Positions 13,106-26,137 of a stretch of DNA of 64,000 nt are shown one piece after another. The position numbers were made by a program, and so were the translations under genes. Each line of letters begins with the position of its first letter. Positions within the stretch are counted from its first letter, which is position 1. The DNA comes from Aquila chrysaetos chrysaetos (lineage: Eukaryota; Chordata; Aves; Accipitriformes; Accipitridae), in the NCBI RefSeq assembly GCF_900496995.4, contig NC_044012.1:26115606-26179605 (forward strand), read 5' to 3'. Under the pieces are notes generated by a model. That model was not told the origin of the DNA and searched no databases. It saw nothing but the letters and a program-made list of their open reading frames with translations.

Positions 13106-14095
13106 GGATGAGCAGAGGGGAGCAGGGGCTGCTGCTCTACCTCCCCCCAGTGCAGATGGGAGAAATGCCCAAACCCTCCCCGGGGCAGGGAGGGGGGGGC
13201 AAGACCCAACCCCTTTGCTGGGGGGAACAAGTGCCCCCCATGCACAGCTCCCCGGGGCAGGGGCTGCTCCCAGCCTGCAGAGCCTCCACCTGCCCCGCGG
13301 CTGCTGCTGCCTGCAATCCCCTCACTGTGGCAATCGAGGTGGCGGATGTTTGGGCTCCTGCACACCCCCTCCAGCACCCACCTGCACACCCCCCCCAGCC
13401 ACCCCTGGGCCCCTGCACCCCTGCTTGTGGGGGGTCCCTCATGCAGCAATGGCACCACTGATTCACTGGGACCCAGCATCAGCGTTTCCTTTGGCTTTTA
13501 CACCTTTTCTCCCCTCATCTGAGCCCTGGGCTGCCCCCCACACACACACACACGCTGTGCCCCGCTCCTTGCAGGAGGATGTTTGCCGTGGGTGGGGGGA
13601 GCAGAGCAAGGGGAAACTGAGGCAGTGCAACTGCAGCCCTGTCTCCAGCACAAGGGACACAAGCTGGGGTGGAGGGGGTGCTAGCCCCCCTGCCAGGCTG
13701 TGCTGGGGCTCATGGACCCCCCCCCCAGCTCTTCATTTTCCTGGGGACATTCTTGCTTCTCCAAAGGTGTGTTACCCACAGGGGCATTGGGGCTCCCTGG
13801 GGTGATTATTTCCTGCCCTATCTTTGCCCTGTGATGAGTTCAACAGTCATCTGACAAGCTGCTGGCCCCAGGGTGGGGAGGGCGGGTTATTTCAGTCCTG
13901 TGTGGTTTTTTTTCCTTTCCGTGACTAACGGAGGCAGCACAAGAAACTCCTTCCCCCAGCCATCTCGGAGTGAGCTGGCTGCCAGCCGCCTCTGATCCGT
14001 TCCCAGACACGGGGGAAAAAGTGACGGCTGGGCTGGGCAGGGGGGGCTGCCTGTCCCAGCAGAGAAAGTTCAGGGGTTTTGGGGTGAAATCCTGC

Positions 14096-14101
14096 TTTAT
14101 T
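14096..14101 (-). terminator. Polyadenylation signal of the mucin-like gene
   Basis: AATAAA on the minus strand, about 550 bases beyond the proposed stop of the minus-strand gene that starts at 17091. Confidence 0.45.
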
Positions 14102-14653
14102 GGCTTGGCCATGCCCAGCACAGACACCCTGAGCCTCTGTCCTTGCACGTCGGGCACAGCAATAACGGCACACACACGCCCACATCCCACGCAGTTCCCT
14201 GTCCCACGCTGGTCCCCATTCCCACCAGGATTTGGGCACACGCTCGAGTATCCGTAGGAAGGGCTGAGGAGGCACGTGATGCTTGTAGCACCCCGGTCGC
14301 CACGTGGCCTCTGGCCGGGAGCATCATCCTGGCTCAGTCCCCTTGGGGGTGGTCTCGTGGTCCCTGGGGGTGTCTGGAAGCCACTGGGATCCCGTGGGTG
14401 CCCTCAGACAGCACCAGGCTCCCCGGAGCAGCAGGGACCACCAGCGACTGTGGGTGTATCAGGCTGGGAAGAAGCAAAATCAGGTGCTGGGGGGGGCTAC
14501 AAACCCTCCCCAGGGACCTGCATGGGCTGGAGGGGCTGGGACTCAGCTAGCAGCACACCCCCCTGCCAGGCACTGGGGTTCAGTGCATTGGGATGAAATA
14601 CCTGGGGTGGCAGTGGTTGGGACGGTGGGGGATCCGGCTCGCAGAAGGTGGTT

Positions 14654-17091
14654 TCAGTGTGCTCTGGGGGTTTCTCTGGCCCCTTCTTCTCCTCCTGCAA
14701 GAGAGGCAGTGGCTGCTTGAGGAGCTTCACCACGTCGGTTGCGGTGGATGGGGAAACTGATGCACGGGCTTGGGCTTGCCCAAAGCCATGCAGTGGCTGG
14801 AAAACAGCTCTCAGCCCTCACAGCTCACGTGTTGCTGGCAAGAAAATCCCCATCAGCTGGGCTCACCTGGGAAGTAGGGATTATCGGGGTGGTGTCCTGG
14901 ATAGGGAGATGGTCCAGGGCTCCCAAATCTGCAATGCAAGAGCTGGGATGTGAATCACGGCACTGAGACCAGGTCAGCGATGGTATAACGAGATGCCCCA
15001 GCCTCACGGGGCTCAGGCTGACCACGTCTTACCTGAAGAGTCGCTAGCGGGGGTGGCTTGGTCCTGGGTCCCTGCGGGCCAGGGCAGACACAGGCATTAC
15101 AACAGTGAGGCCAAATGGGCTTTGCAAAAAGCTGAGCAAGACCCTCCTGGGAAGAGGGCAGCAGTGGGGGATGAGCTGGTGAGCTTTAGGTTTTGATTTC
15201 CAGGAGGAAAAAAAACCTTGAGCTTCAAGTTTGTGTTAAAGCAGGGAAGGAGAAGCTGTGGGGAGAGATGGCAGAGCTGGCACGGAGAGATGCAAAATTG
15301 AGCAGAAAAGGGAATTATGGGTTAAACTTCTGGACTTTTAAAGCCAGATCTGAGCAAGGGGGAACACTCACCATAGGGCTAAGCTGTGGCCAAAGGGGTT
15401 TCTGGCTGGTGCAAGGGCCTGATCCTGCCCCCCACCCCAGCACGAAGCCAGACCCCCCCCTCACCGAGCTGTACCAGAATAACTGACTTTTTGCAGCACT
15501 TCTCAATGCTTTGAGGATGTGGGCTGCAAGATGTCTGTCACCCTTTCCTGCTAACCCAGCATGCAACTGAGGGAAGGGGGGAGATGCTGGCACCCCGGTG
15601 GGGGAGCTCACCTTCCCCCTTGGTCCGCCGGTATGTGAAGAAGAGCACGAGCAGAGCAACCACTACAAAAATGGCCGGGGACCAGTACCTGATGGGAACA
15701 GCCGATGTATTTTCTACAGGAAGAGAGAGGAGATGTGGGCATGCTGCCCGCAAAGGTGGCTGGGGGTGGTGCCAGGCACTGGGGGGTTTCTGGGGGGGTG
15801 CAGGACCCTCCAAGGGTGGTGGCACATCCCCAAGTCACATCTCTTCCTTTCTCTGTGGGACTCACGGGTTTTGTTCCCCACGGCACCTGCTCTTGTCGGC
15901 ATGGATGTGGTGATGGTGTCTGTGGTCCAAGGAGGCATTGGGGTAGCCGTTGGCCACCTTGTCAGCTTGTCCACATCCTCAGCGGTTGTGGTGGGTTCTC
16001 CCATGTGCTCCAGGACGTCATCACTCTGCGTGGTGCTTTGATGCCCTGGCTCCTCTTTTTTGAGGATGAGAGCTGGGAACAAGTGTCATTAATTCACGTT
16101 AATGGCTCCCCAAACCAGAACTGCCCCCAAGGATCAGGAACGCAGCTGCAGAGCTGGGAGCTGCACCGGCCCCACCATGGTCCTGCACCGGCAGCTCAGC
16201 CTGCACTGCAGCACTGTAGCTTAGGAAAAGGCAAGGCAGGAGCAAGAAACAGCTAACCCACATCCCTCTGGCCTCAGGTGACTTGGGACAGAGGTGTGGG
16301 GCTGGGGGGCCATCGCCTGAGCGGGCGAGCGGATGCCAGCAAAGCAGCGGGTGCTGCCGTCCCACATCCTGCCAGGGCGGCGAGCAGCCGGGTTCACACG
16401 GTTCTGCTGCACGGCTCCACCAAGACAAACCCCCGCTAACAAAGAAGGTGCTAAATGGCGGCTGTGCCGTGGTGAATGCTGGAGAGACCAAGCCGAAGGC
16501 TTGTTGGAAGTCATGCACGGCCACATGCTGCCGAGCAGCATCACGTTGACACAGCCCCCATGGAGCTGCCGGAAGTTGGGCAATTGGTAGCGGTGCCAGC
16601 ATGGATGGGTGCTCTGCGGTGGCAAAACAGGCTCCCCAAGCAAACCAGCCCATGGCCGCTACGGTCCCGGACGTGAAAGGGGCTGGATGGTCAGAGAGCA
16701 TCCCTGCTGCTTGGCCAGCAAAGGGCTGGGCAGGTGTGAGGAAACCCAGGGTGTAGGTTTGTGGCACAGCCCGGCACTGGCACAGCCCAGGAAACCCCAG
16801 CCCTTCCCCTGCACACAAGCCAGACCCAAGCCAAGCAATAAAGCAGTCAACCTGAGCCTTACCCCTGTGAAACAGCCAGGCAAGCGTCCTGCCCTGCTGC
16901 AGAAGGTCCCCTGGGAAGGCATTGGGGCCCGCTGCCTTCACACCACCTCTTCTTCCTCCTCCTCCTCCCTCCAGCCCCAGAGACAGGGGGGAGCCCCCAG
17001 ACCCCACTCTGCCACCCCAGTCCCACTCACCAGCTCCACAACAGAGCACTGCGATGCAGAGCCACCCCGTCCTGATGCCTCTTGGCTCCAT
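14654..17091 (-). CDS. Unrecognised small mucin-like type I membrane protein
   Basis: I do not recognise this gene. Proposed exons are 17031-17091, 15866-16072, 15612-15713, 15033-15071, 14867-14896 and 14694 down to a stop at 14654, for about 159 codons. The first three joins are all phase 1 with good GT/AG sites. Exon 1 encodes a signal peptide (MEPRGIRTGWLCIAVLCCGA). Exon 2 is a Thr/Pro-rich stalk with many TT and TxxP steps, suited to O-glycosylation, and no Ig fold. Exon 3 holds the membrane span (PAIFVVVALLVLFFTY) followed by basic RRTK. The tail exons are tentative, carry no ITSM, and the last frame is uncertain. It occupies the SLAMF6 position of the mammalian map and keeps the phase-1 exon plan, so it could be a SLAM gene that lost its Ig exons, or an unrelated sialomucin. 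An ETS-type site lies just upstream of the start. Confidence 0.6.
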
Positions 17092-17169
17092 CCTCCTCTG
17101 CCCCACCAAGCCTTCCACTGCCGCTCCCTCTCTTGCAATGTCTTCCTTCCCCTTTCTGCCCAACCAACA

Positions 17170-17178
17170 GCTTCCTGT
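17170..17178 (-). promoter_or_regulatory. ETS-type site upstream of the mucin-like gene
   Basis: On the minus strand this reads ACAGGAAGC, a consensus ETS core, about 80 bases upstream of the start codon. A run of GGGAAAGGGGAAGGAAG lies between it and the start. No TATA box is evident. Leukocyte expression is an inference. Confidence 0.35.
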
Positions 17179-17628
17179 GAGCTCAAAGGTGTTGGCACTG
17201 AAATAGGGTGATTAATGGCCAGAAACCATGCTGGGGGGTCATTTCTGGGGCTGTGCCCAGGGTTAAGGGATAGAGCCCCGTCAGCTGTCGGCATGGGCGA
17301 AGGTGGTGATGCTCCAGCGCTGCCCTGGCTCCCTTCAGGCCAGTCCCTGGTACCATCACTGCTGTTTTAAGCCCTGTCCAGGCTGGGGATAGGAGTTACA
17401 AGGACAGATTTGGTGCCACACAGATGAATCCCTTGGTAAAATGCATGACCCACTGAGGTATATATTTTTTAATTGATCGGCATGGATTTGAAGAACTCAA
17501 AAACAAGCCTGTCATATACTGTGAAAATGCAGAGAACAAACAAATTACTCCACAGGCTCGTCAATAATGGACTGTTTTCACCCAAAATAATATGCAGACA
17601 GAAATTGAGCTCAGATGTGTCTTGCATT

Positions 17629-17634
17629 TTTATT
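17629..17634 (-). terminator. Candidate polyadenylation signal of the CD84/SLAMF6-like gene
   Basis: AATAAA on the minus strand, about 1.3 kb beyond the stop at 18946. It lies in the 1.9-kb stretch between this gene and the mucin-like gene, which holds no other recognisable coding exon. Confidence 0.35.
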
Positions 17635-18945
17635 CCAGCAGCTCCTAGAAGGCTCTCCTGTGCCAGGCACTTCAAAGAAATCTCCGGTTTCATCCCTGAA
17701 TAATTTACTATCAGCACAGACAAGACAAAGAGCAGGGGGGAGCAGCACGCACGGGAAGAGGCTTCCCAGCGCGGGCAGCATCTGTCTGTCCGGCAGCACT
17801 GGAAAATTGGTGCCAATGTGCGCGTTTCACGCAGTTGCTGGTTCTGGGTGGGCTTGGGGAGCAGGAAGGGTGGGGACATGCCCTGTGCCCTGCTCACTGG
17901 GCACCCAGTTCCCCTTAAGTCCCAGCTCAGGGTGAACCCACTCAGACCCTGCTGCAGGACATGCATTCTGGTGGGATGCAGCCGCTACCACGCCATGCAG
18001 CATCCCTGCATCACTCAGGGCTTGGAGAGCTGCTCTCCTCCCTAAAGCTCTGCTGGGAAGCTGCCTAACTCCACAGACACAACACTTCACATAAAAATAT
18101 TTCATCCAAGAATAAAAACCTCATATACAAACACGTCAAAGGAATGGAGCAGAACAGCATCAGCCACGTTCCTTGTCCTGTTTTCGCCCAGGCCCAGACC
18201 ACCTCGTGCTCCTGGACCTCGGCACAGCCCTGCAGCATCTCAGGGGACTTAAAGCAGCTCGCTGGCAGCATAAAGTGATGCTGAGCATGGTGCTGGGGTG
18301 CTGCAAGGTTTGGAAGGTCCCCGGCAGGCACTGGGGAAACAGCCGGCACCGAAACTGCAGCAGCCTGGATGTGTTTGCCGTGGCAAAGGCACACGTGTTT
18401 CTATATTCAGCTTTCTACCAAGTGTTATTTTTGCTTTCTCTTGGTTTAGCAACCAAAGGAAGCAGCCAAAGTATTTGCCAAGTTTAAAAGTATAGCAAAA
18501 AAAAAAAAGGGCTTTAAGAGGCTCCTCAAATCTTCCTGTCCTCTTGTCCTGAGGCTCTGAACTGCCAGGTGCTGCAGGACAAATCCCAGGAGCATCAGTT
18601 CATGTCCTTGCACTGGGACGACTGGACTTGCAGCCCCAGTTTTGGTCCATGTTCCTTGGTCTCGTCAGAGAGGGCAGAAAAAGAAGCCCAAACCCCACGC
18701 GGATGCCAAAACATGGGCAGAGCTCCTGTGCCAGATGAGCCTGCACTTACGCGGCACTTGCATCCTCACATCGATGGCTGGGGACCGCTTGCCGACAGGC
18801 AAATCGGAGGCAGCAGTGATGGGGAGGGAAGGGGAGGATGCTGCAGCCCCATGGGCCAGGGCTGGGCAGAGAGGAGCACCATGCTCAGAGCAGGCTTATG
18901 GGTGCACCGGAGGGAGCTGTGTCGGGGCTGCATCACAGGGTCTGT

Positions 18946-21900
18946 CTAGCTGACCGACGAGTAGACACTTTTCTCATCCTGCTCCTGGCACCCCACCATA
19001 CCGTTGCCCATCTTCTCATCATCCGTCTGCAACTGTGAAGAGACAAAAGCTTTGCTTGGCCTCGTGGGAGCTGATTCCTCCATTGGTGAGAGAGAGGGGA
19101 CCCACAGGGTTGGCTTGGAGCTCTAGACCCTGAGAAAGCCCAGTGAAGACCCATCTGTCTGTGCCCCTTGCTCCAGGGAGCACATCTCTCACCCTGGGGT
19201 CTTGCCCATCTCCTTGCTCAGCACTGGAACCCCTGCAGGGGAGATGGCCATGAGCCTGGATGGTGAAATAGATGGTTTTGGAGGTCTCCACGCTGGCATT
19301 CGGCATCTTCTTTGGATCATCTTTCTGTGCCTTAGAGAAATTCTGCAGGTGCACCTGGGGAAAAGGTTTTAAAAAGTGTTTCCAGAGTTCGGAGCTGGCA
19401 AAGGGATTTCAAAGCCTGGGTGAGACAGAGGCCCTGGTCATGCACTGGGAAGTGCAGGCAGGTGGCTGTGGCCATCCTGGCTGCTCTTGGGCCAGCCCCA
19501 GCACTGACATGTCCCCCTTCAGGTTCCCAGGAGGAACTAACAGACAAAGCCAGGGGTTGTCCAGCTACTGTCCTTCCATCCCATCCCCACCACGTGGCCC
19601 CCAGGCCGTCCCTGTCCTGTGCAGGGACCCCCCAGCTGCGCAGCCCGGTCCAGCCACACACTGGGAGGACAGCAATGAGCCTGCATGGACTCACCTGCTG
19701 TGAAGGGCCGACTTGGGCGTACACAGTCATGTACTCTGCTCCGGCCTCTGCAAGGAGAAAAAAGTGGAAGGTCACCGAGGGAATGGGTTGCTGCAGCTGG
19801 GAAGGGGCTGTAATGGATCTTCCTGCTTGACCCATGATGTTGCTGGGATGCTCCTCGCTGAGGGCTGGAGGGAATCTCAGCTTAAAGTGTGCCAGGCTCA
19901 GGCAAAAGCTTAGCCATGCAGGAGCTGCAGCACCCAGCAGCCCCTTGGAGCTGATGGAGGTGTTTGCTGTGGGTCTGGGTGGAGGTGAGCATCGCTTCTC
20001 ATCCCACTGACCCTCCTGCCCTGGCCGCTGCAGGAGCAGGGAGCTTTCTTCCGGTTCAAAGGACAGCAGTTGAAGGGACTTGCCAGTGAAAATCAGTGCT
20101 TTTTTATTTAAATACAAGATCCCAGGCTGCTTTTGGAGGGTGATATGCATTTGTCTCTCCTTCATATGTTGCCACCATTGAAGCAATTGTTAGTGTCGTC
20201 TTGTTCTTTGGCTCATCAAACAGAGGTGGGGAGAGAGGATTTAAATCCTTCATAATCCCTGTTTTGGTTCAAAATGTCAGTGCCTCCCATTTGAAGCGCT
20301 GCTGCCAGCCCCGCAGAGGAACAGCCATGCAGGCTTCAGCCCATGCAGAGAGGAGCGCTTCGGGGAGAGGTTTTGCCCATGGTTCCCGAGGAATGAGCTG
20401 GATCCAAATTATGGGTTGGGAGGAGCCCGTGGTCCTGGTGCTGGGTGCACCCCAATGTCCCGCTTGGGCACATTCAAATGCAAAATACAAGGCAGGAACT
20501 CCCCCATTCGTGTCAGCTTTATTTCAGCTTACAGAAACAACAAAACACACACATAAAAAAAGAAAAAAGTCAGCAAGATCTTTGCTGGGCATTGGCTCAG
20601 AAGTAGCAGTGATGGGCACAGCACGTCCCGTCACAAAACAGCCCTGAATGTCAGGGAGAGGAGATGAGAACTGGTCCAGTGGTCTCTTCTTCCACCAGGT
20701 CTCTTGGCTGGACTTATATCCTGAACCCCTGAGTCTAGCAGAGCTGATCCCAAAGCAACATGAAGGGCATGCTTCAGTCCCTGCAGCCGCCGTTGTGGGA
20801 AACCAGGCAATGGCTGTTTAAGGCAGCAATTTCAGGCAGCAATTGCAGGCAGCAATTGCAGGCAGTGGTTGCTTGAGTTGCATGTAGTGCTGCAGGGGAG
20901 TTGTTTCTGGTCATGGGGCACACGACACCTCATTGCTTGTCTCTGACCCCCAGTTGTCTCTTGCCAGCTTTTCCCAAAAATCCTTCTTGCTTTGGTGATC
21001 TCACGGCTGTGCTCCCAGCTCCTTCTTGGTGGGCTGGCAGGAAGTTTTCCAGCAAGAGACTGGGGGAGAGCACAGCTTTAGCCACCGCGATATCACCTGG
21101 GATCATCCCCTTTCACTCGCCTTTGTGGGTGCAGGGTGGGGGCATAGGGAGGTATCAGGGTCCTGCGAGCTGGGGTATGCTGTGTTACCAAGCCACAGTG
21201 GTGGATGATTTCCCTCCTGATCTTAAATGCGACTAGGCTATTCCCACCAGGAAAAAGGGGAAGGAGGGAAGTGCCTGGGGGAGCCCCAAAGTCCTACCTG
21301 TGTTCATAGCCTCGGCTGTGGGCAAATGGAAGATCCTCCAGCCTGGGGGAGAAGCAACACAGGGCTCCCATCAGCAGCGGCAACACAAGCAAACCCCATG
21401 CAGCATCTTCAGATCTGGCTGTTGCAGCCCCCCCTGGATGCCTGGGCACTGGGGTTGGCTGTATCCTCCCCTCTCAGGTCCTATCTCCTGCTTGCCAGGT
21501 CTGCAGGCATGGTTACCCACAGGGGAAGCAGCTCACCTTTGGATTTACAGTAGATTACAAAGATAACCACTGCTAAAAGCACTCCGGCTCCAATCACCAA
21601 TGCAGCCATGATTCCAGCCTGCCTGCTGGAGTAGGTGCCTTGAAAGAGAAGAAGGTCCAGTAACAACATCCCCAAAATAAATCTGTCTCTTTCTGGCATC
21701 AGAGAGGGGGGAAATATAGGCACGTCTCCGCTTCAACACCCCACTGAGCCCTTCCCTGCTTCACAGGGACCCTTATTTCACAATGACGTGGTACAAGACA
21801 GAAAAGAGGTGACACGCTGCATGAGGACAAGTGGCTTTGCAAACAGAGCAGCAGCTGGGAGACTCCCGCCCCAGCCCCTCCATGGCCACGGCTGCCCCTG

Positions 21901-24900
21901 CTGGTGCCCCTTTGCCCTCCAGGGACTTCACAGGTGGCTTTTTGAGGGGAGGAACCCCACGTGGGCTGGGGGCAGCAGCTGCACACAGAGTCACACTCCC
22001 ACCTCCAGCCCACCCTTGGCTCTGCCTCTCCGTTGCATGAACTGATTTAATGTTCCCATCCCAAGCCAGGACTTTTTGGGGGACACCCCCCTCTCCCCAA
22101 ATTCCCCAGGTGACAAAGCACATGGATGCTAAGGGCACAGCCCAGAAAGCCTGAATATCCCCCCGTGAGCTGTTTTGGGAGAAGATGGACTGTGCTGGCC
22201 TCAGGCTCCCCATCTCTCCCCTCCCCAGGCGTGGGGGTCCGGCGCGGCCGGATGCTGTTAGCTAGCTTGGGCACACTCAGACATTTAGGAGCGAGGCCAG
22301 ACACGGACACGCAGTTTGGCATCTCACCAGTGGTGGGAGGGTGGCTTGTGTTTTCTGGTGGCACAAGCAACACGGCGAGGGGAAAGAACAGGGAGAGAAG
22401 TAAATGCCTCTGCCAGGGGTCTGCGTTTCTCACTTTGCACACCAAGGCACAGCTCAGGGGAAAGCTGGAGCCACCAGGAGCAGGATATGGCCCATCCCTG
22501 CCACCCACCCATGCGTATTTCCATGGCTGTTACCTGCACAGAGGGCAGAAGGCGAGATGACGGTGATATTGCGGCTGCTGACAGGGTTTTGTGCCGTGCA
22601 CGTGAGCGGGATGAGTGGCTTGTCCAGGGGTGACTCCTCCACCAGCACTGTGGGCCCCTCCTGCCATGACAAGCCCCCAGTGCTCCAGTTGTAGGAGATG
22701 TTGCCAGAGCCGGAGCCCAACGTGGTGCAGTGCAGGGTGTAGATGCAGCCACCAGCTGAGCAGTTCTGCGCCACACAGGTCACCGTCGGCATTGTCAGCT
22801 CCCCTGTGGGAAGAGGGGGGCTGTCAGGAAATCCCCAATCCCCCCATTTAGTACAAAGCATTAAAAAAAAAAAAAAGTCAACACTAAAAGGCACTTACTG
22901 TACACATGTAGGGTGAAGGTGGCTTTTACCCCCGAGGTCTTTGCGGTGTAGGTACCAGCATCATCCATCCTCAGCTGGGAGATGGTGAGCGCACTGCCGT
23001 TCTTGGGGAAGGCCAAGCGTGGCTTGTAGTTGTCGTCAAAAAACGTGGCTTCAGGAGGATTGCCGAATTTCACGGTCACTATGACATCGTTGTGAAAGCT
23101 CCAGGCTGTGGCTTTTCTACCCAGGTTCTTGAGGTGGAAGGTGACAGACCTGCCCACGGCCCCAGTCAGCTCTGCCCCATCGCTGGTGCATGCTGGAGAG
23201 AGAAGCCGGGCTGGAGTCGGTGTGCCCAGGGAGAGGATGCACAGCAAGCTTGGGGGCTGGCTGGTGGAGAAGGCAGGAGGGCTTGGGGAAGGGTCCTTGG
23301 CCAAAAAGAAGAGCTTCAGCCGAAAAGAAGAGCCTCACCCTGCTGCAATCACACAGCATGATGCCATGGACAGGCTGATCTATAGGGGCCAGAGCCCCCT
23401 GTGCTATCGCGCACACAGTACCTCTGTTCAGCTGCGGGTAAAGTCATAGAATGGTTTGGGTTGGAAGGCACCTTTAAAGGTCACCTAGTCTGACCCACCC
23501 ACCATGAGCAGGGACATCTCCCACTCGATTGGGTTGCTCAGAGCCCCGTCCAACCCGACCTCGAATGTCTCCAGTGATGGGGCATCGACCACTTCTCTGC
23601 GTACCCTGGGCCAGTGCCTCACCACCCGCAGCATAAAACATTTCTTCCTGACATCTGGTCTGAATCTCCCCTCTTTTAGTTTAAAACCATCACCCCTTGT
23701 CCTATCGCTACAGGCCCTACTAAAAAGTCTGTCCCCACCTTTCTTATAAGTATTGAAAGGCCGCAGTGAGGTCTCCCTGGAGCCTTCTCTTCTCCCAGCT
23801 CTCTCAGCCTCTCTCCATAGCAGAGGTGTTCCAGCCCTTGGATCATTTTTGTGGGCCTCCTCTGGACCCAATCCAACAGGTCCGTGCCTTTCCTGCGCTG
23901 AGGATCCCAGAGCTGGACGCAGTACTGCAGGTGGGGTCTCACCAGAGCGGAGCAGAGGGGCAGAATCTCCTCCCTCAACCTGCCGGCCACACTTATCTCT
24001 ATGCACCCCAGGACATAATTGGTTTTCTGCGGTGCAGGCACGCATTGCTGGCTTACCCAAACTCTCTGGGGCATCCCTGGGGACAAGGATGCATGCTGGA
24101 TCACTGACACTGGATATGGAGAGCACTGAGGAACCACTCCATTGCGGGGTGATTGCAGGAATTAGGGGATTCCTTTTTATTTTAAATAAACTAATTGCCT
24201 CTGAGGCTCTGGGCTGAGGAGGACCTGTGCTTTCGCATACCCGAAGAGCTTGTGAAGTGAGCAGCACCAGCTTCCCCTGCAGCTACTGGACACCCACGCT
24301 TCTTCCCACGTGCAAAGGGGGTGCAAGGGACAGACCCTTGAGGTGCAAAATGAAAGTGCAAGAGGGAGTTTGCAATGGCTCAGAAAGGTCAGGCTGGTTC
24401 CCTTTCATCACCGGTCCAAAAGGCAAAGCTCACCTACATCGGCAGGCAAGAAAACAGATAACCTCTTCCCCAAATGTGCAGCTGCTTCTTCCCTCTTCTG
24501 AGGAAGACGACTTTTCCCTTATTTTGTCTACTTCCCATTTTAAAAATCAGTGCTGCCCAGTCTGGACTGGGGACAAAAGTTTTCTCCCCAGCTCCTGGAA
24601 AGGGAACTGATCCTGGCTTAGCCAGGCAGCCAGACCCCGAGGTTGTCACCTCTCCCCAGGGCTCTGCATTTCTGCTCACCACTGCCTAACCCCATGGGGA
24701 TGCCTCCAGAACATTGAGAGCAGGCATCTCTTGACCACATGGAAGGAAGAGCTGGTCGGGGAGGATAAACTTGCAGAAGGAAATTCAGCTAAAACAGCAG
24801 ATGAGGACTCATCCGGTGGTAAAACCCTCCTTGAGACTGCAGGGAGGGGGCCGGGGCAGAGCCAGCGTCTGCCCATTTCCCTCTTGCCTGAAAAAAGGCA

Positions 24901-25389
24901 GAAAGTGTCTCCTGTTCCAAACAGTCCTAAATACCCCACAATGAAACCACAGGAACATAGAAAACTCAGAGATGACACGGTGGGGACAGACCCTGAACAA
25001 GGAGCAGATCGGTAAACTTGGTGGCTGGTGCACATCTGGCAGCAGCTGGACAGAGGCTGGGCTGGAGCTGAGACCTGATGCATTCCCTCATTAGCAGAAG
25101 GGGACCACACGAGAGCAAGAGGCCAGCACCGGGTTGCGCTGGGCGTCTTTCACCCTGGTTTGCCCAACATCCTTGGGACAAACTCCATCACCGCAGAGCT
25201 GCACCTGCACTTTGCACCGCTGGTCCCACACATGCCAGCCCTGTCCCTGCTCTCCCAGGAGTCCCTAAAACCACCCCAAGCCCCCTGTGGGCTCCTTCCC
25301 TTCCACCACTAAGGGAAAATGAGCACCTTGTACTTACTTGCTTGGTGGAGGAGGAGGAGGGCGAGCAGCAGGCACCAAAACACGTCCAT
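18946..25389 (-). CDS. SLAM-family receptor, CD84/SLAMF6/LY9-like
   Basis: Leukocyte SLAM-family receptor. Exons are 25338-25389 (signal MDVFWCLLLALLLLHQA), 22899-23192 (V domain, with ISQLRMDDAGTYTAK), 22534-22803 (C2 domain, with ISYNWS and TCTAQNPVSSRN), 22328-22354, 21537-21638 (TM, AALVIGAGVLLAVVIFVIYC), 21298-21342, 19695-19747, 19193-19354 and 18946-19032. Phases agree throughout, giving 363 residues. The tail has ITSMs TVYAQV and TIYFTI, and a terminal SVYSSV. The V and C2 motifs resemble CD84, and the position between VANGL2 and SLAMF1 fits CD84 or SLAMF6. The spacing of the two main ITSMs also resembles SLAMF6 and LY9, so I give no symbol. The first intron holds a CR1 element. The gene looks intact. 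Confidence 0.88.
20823..20869. repeat. Short tandem repeat, 14-bp unit
   Basis: About three and a half copies of a 14-base unit (aggcagcaattgca with one variant) in an intron of the CD84/SLAMF6-like gene. Confidence 0.8.
23446..24055 (-). mobile_element. CR1 LINE, 5'-truncated 3' end
   Basis: The + strand begins with tcatagaatggtttgggttg, the reverse complement of the CR1 3' terminus, so the element lies on the minus strand. Going upward, the reverse complement matches the CR1 3' UTR and the last part of the ORF2 product, including translated motifs LVRPHLQYCVQLWDPQ and GLEHLCYGERLRELG. It is truncated near 24.05 kb, as is normal for CR1, and its ORF is interrupted. It sits in intron 1 of the CD84/SLAMF6-like gene, in the same orientation. 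Confidence 0.92.
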
Positions 25390-26073
25390 TGCCTCACGGC
25401 ACACGGAGAGCGGCTCACCGCACACAGCATCTACTACAGATCATGCATGATAGCAAGAGGAAGACGTATGCGCCTGCACCCACACAGCTTCCGCTCCAGT
25501 GGCTGATCACCAGTGACATCAGGCAGTGTCATCATTGCAGTGACGTGACAGACATACCCTGTCTGGTACCAGAAGGGGTATGACAAGAAGGAAAATCCCA
25601 CATGCATAATAAAAACTTGAGCTGAAAAACTCCATTTTGAAGGAAAGATGAGTGTGGCAGCTGGGACAAAGAGAATCATCATGGCCATGTGTGACAAGTG
25701 TCCCAGCTCTTCTATGGGAACCAGCTCTAAGAGAGGGGTGTCGTGGAGACCATCGCAGGTCAGTGCCCAGGAGCACACTGGTGCCCATGGACCAATATCA
25801 CCAAGGGCATCCTTCATAAGGGATGCTGAGATCCAAACTCTCCCATCCCCTCAAACTCCATCCCCCCTAGACAGGACAGCTGAATGACAACTGCAGGGAA
25901 ACCAGCCACTTCCCTAATTCAGATTATTCTGGGAAGTAGCATGACACCGGTGTCATACTGAAATTCAGGTGGGGGAAGCGTGCTGGACAAGCTGGGGGAT
26001 GTCAGGCTTTAAAATATCCCTGGTTCCTCTACCCAGCGAGGAAGTGGGGGCTGCTGTTGCCCTTCAGTACTGT

Positions 26074-26137
26074 GGCAGGGGCTGCCTCCCCCTCTCAGCC
26101 AGAAATTCAGCTTTAAATAGTCCACTTGGAAGATCCT
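26074..26137. repeat. 64-bp direct repeat, copy 1
   Basis: This 64-base stretch, starting ggcaggggctgcctccccct, is repeated exactly at 26981-27044, 907 bases away. It matches no transposon I know. Confidence 0.92.

Noticed and set aside
16099-17163. 354-codon open frame on the minus strand
   Set aside because: It reads through the signal exon and then intron 1 of the mucin-like gene in one frame. The donor after GGAGCTG is strong and the rest has no domain.
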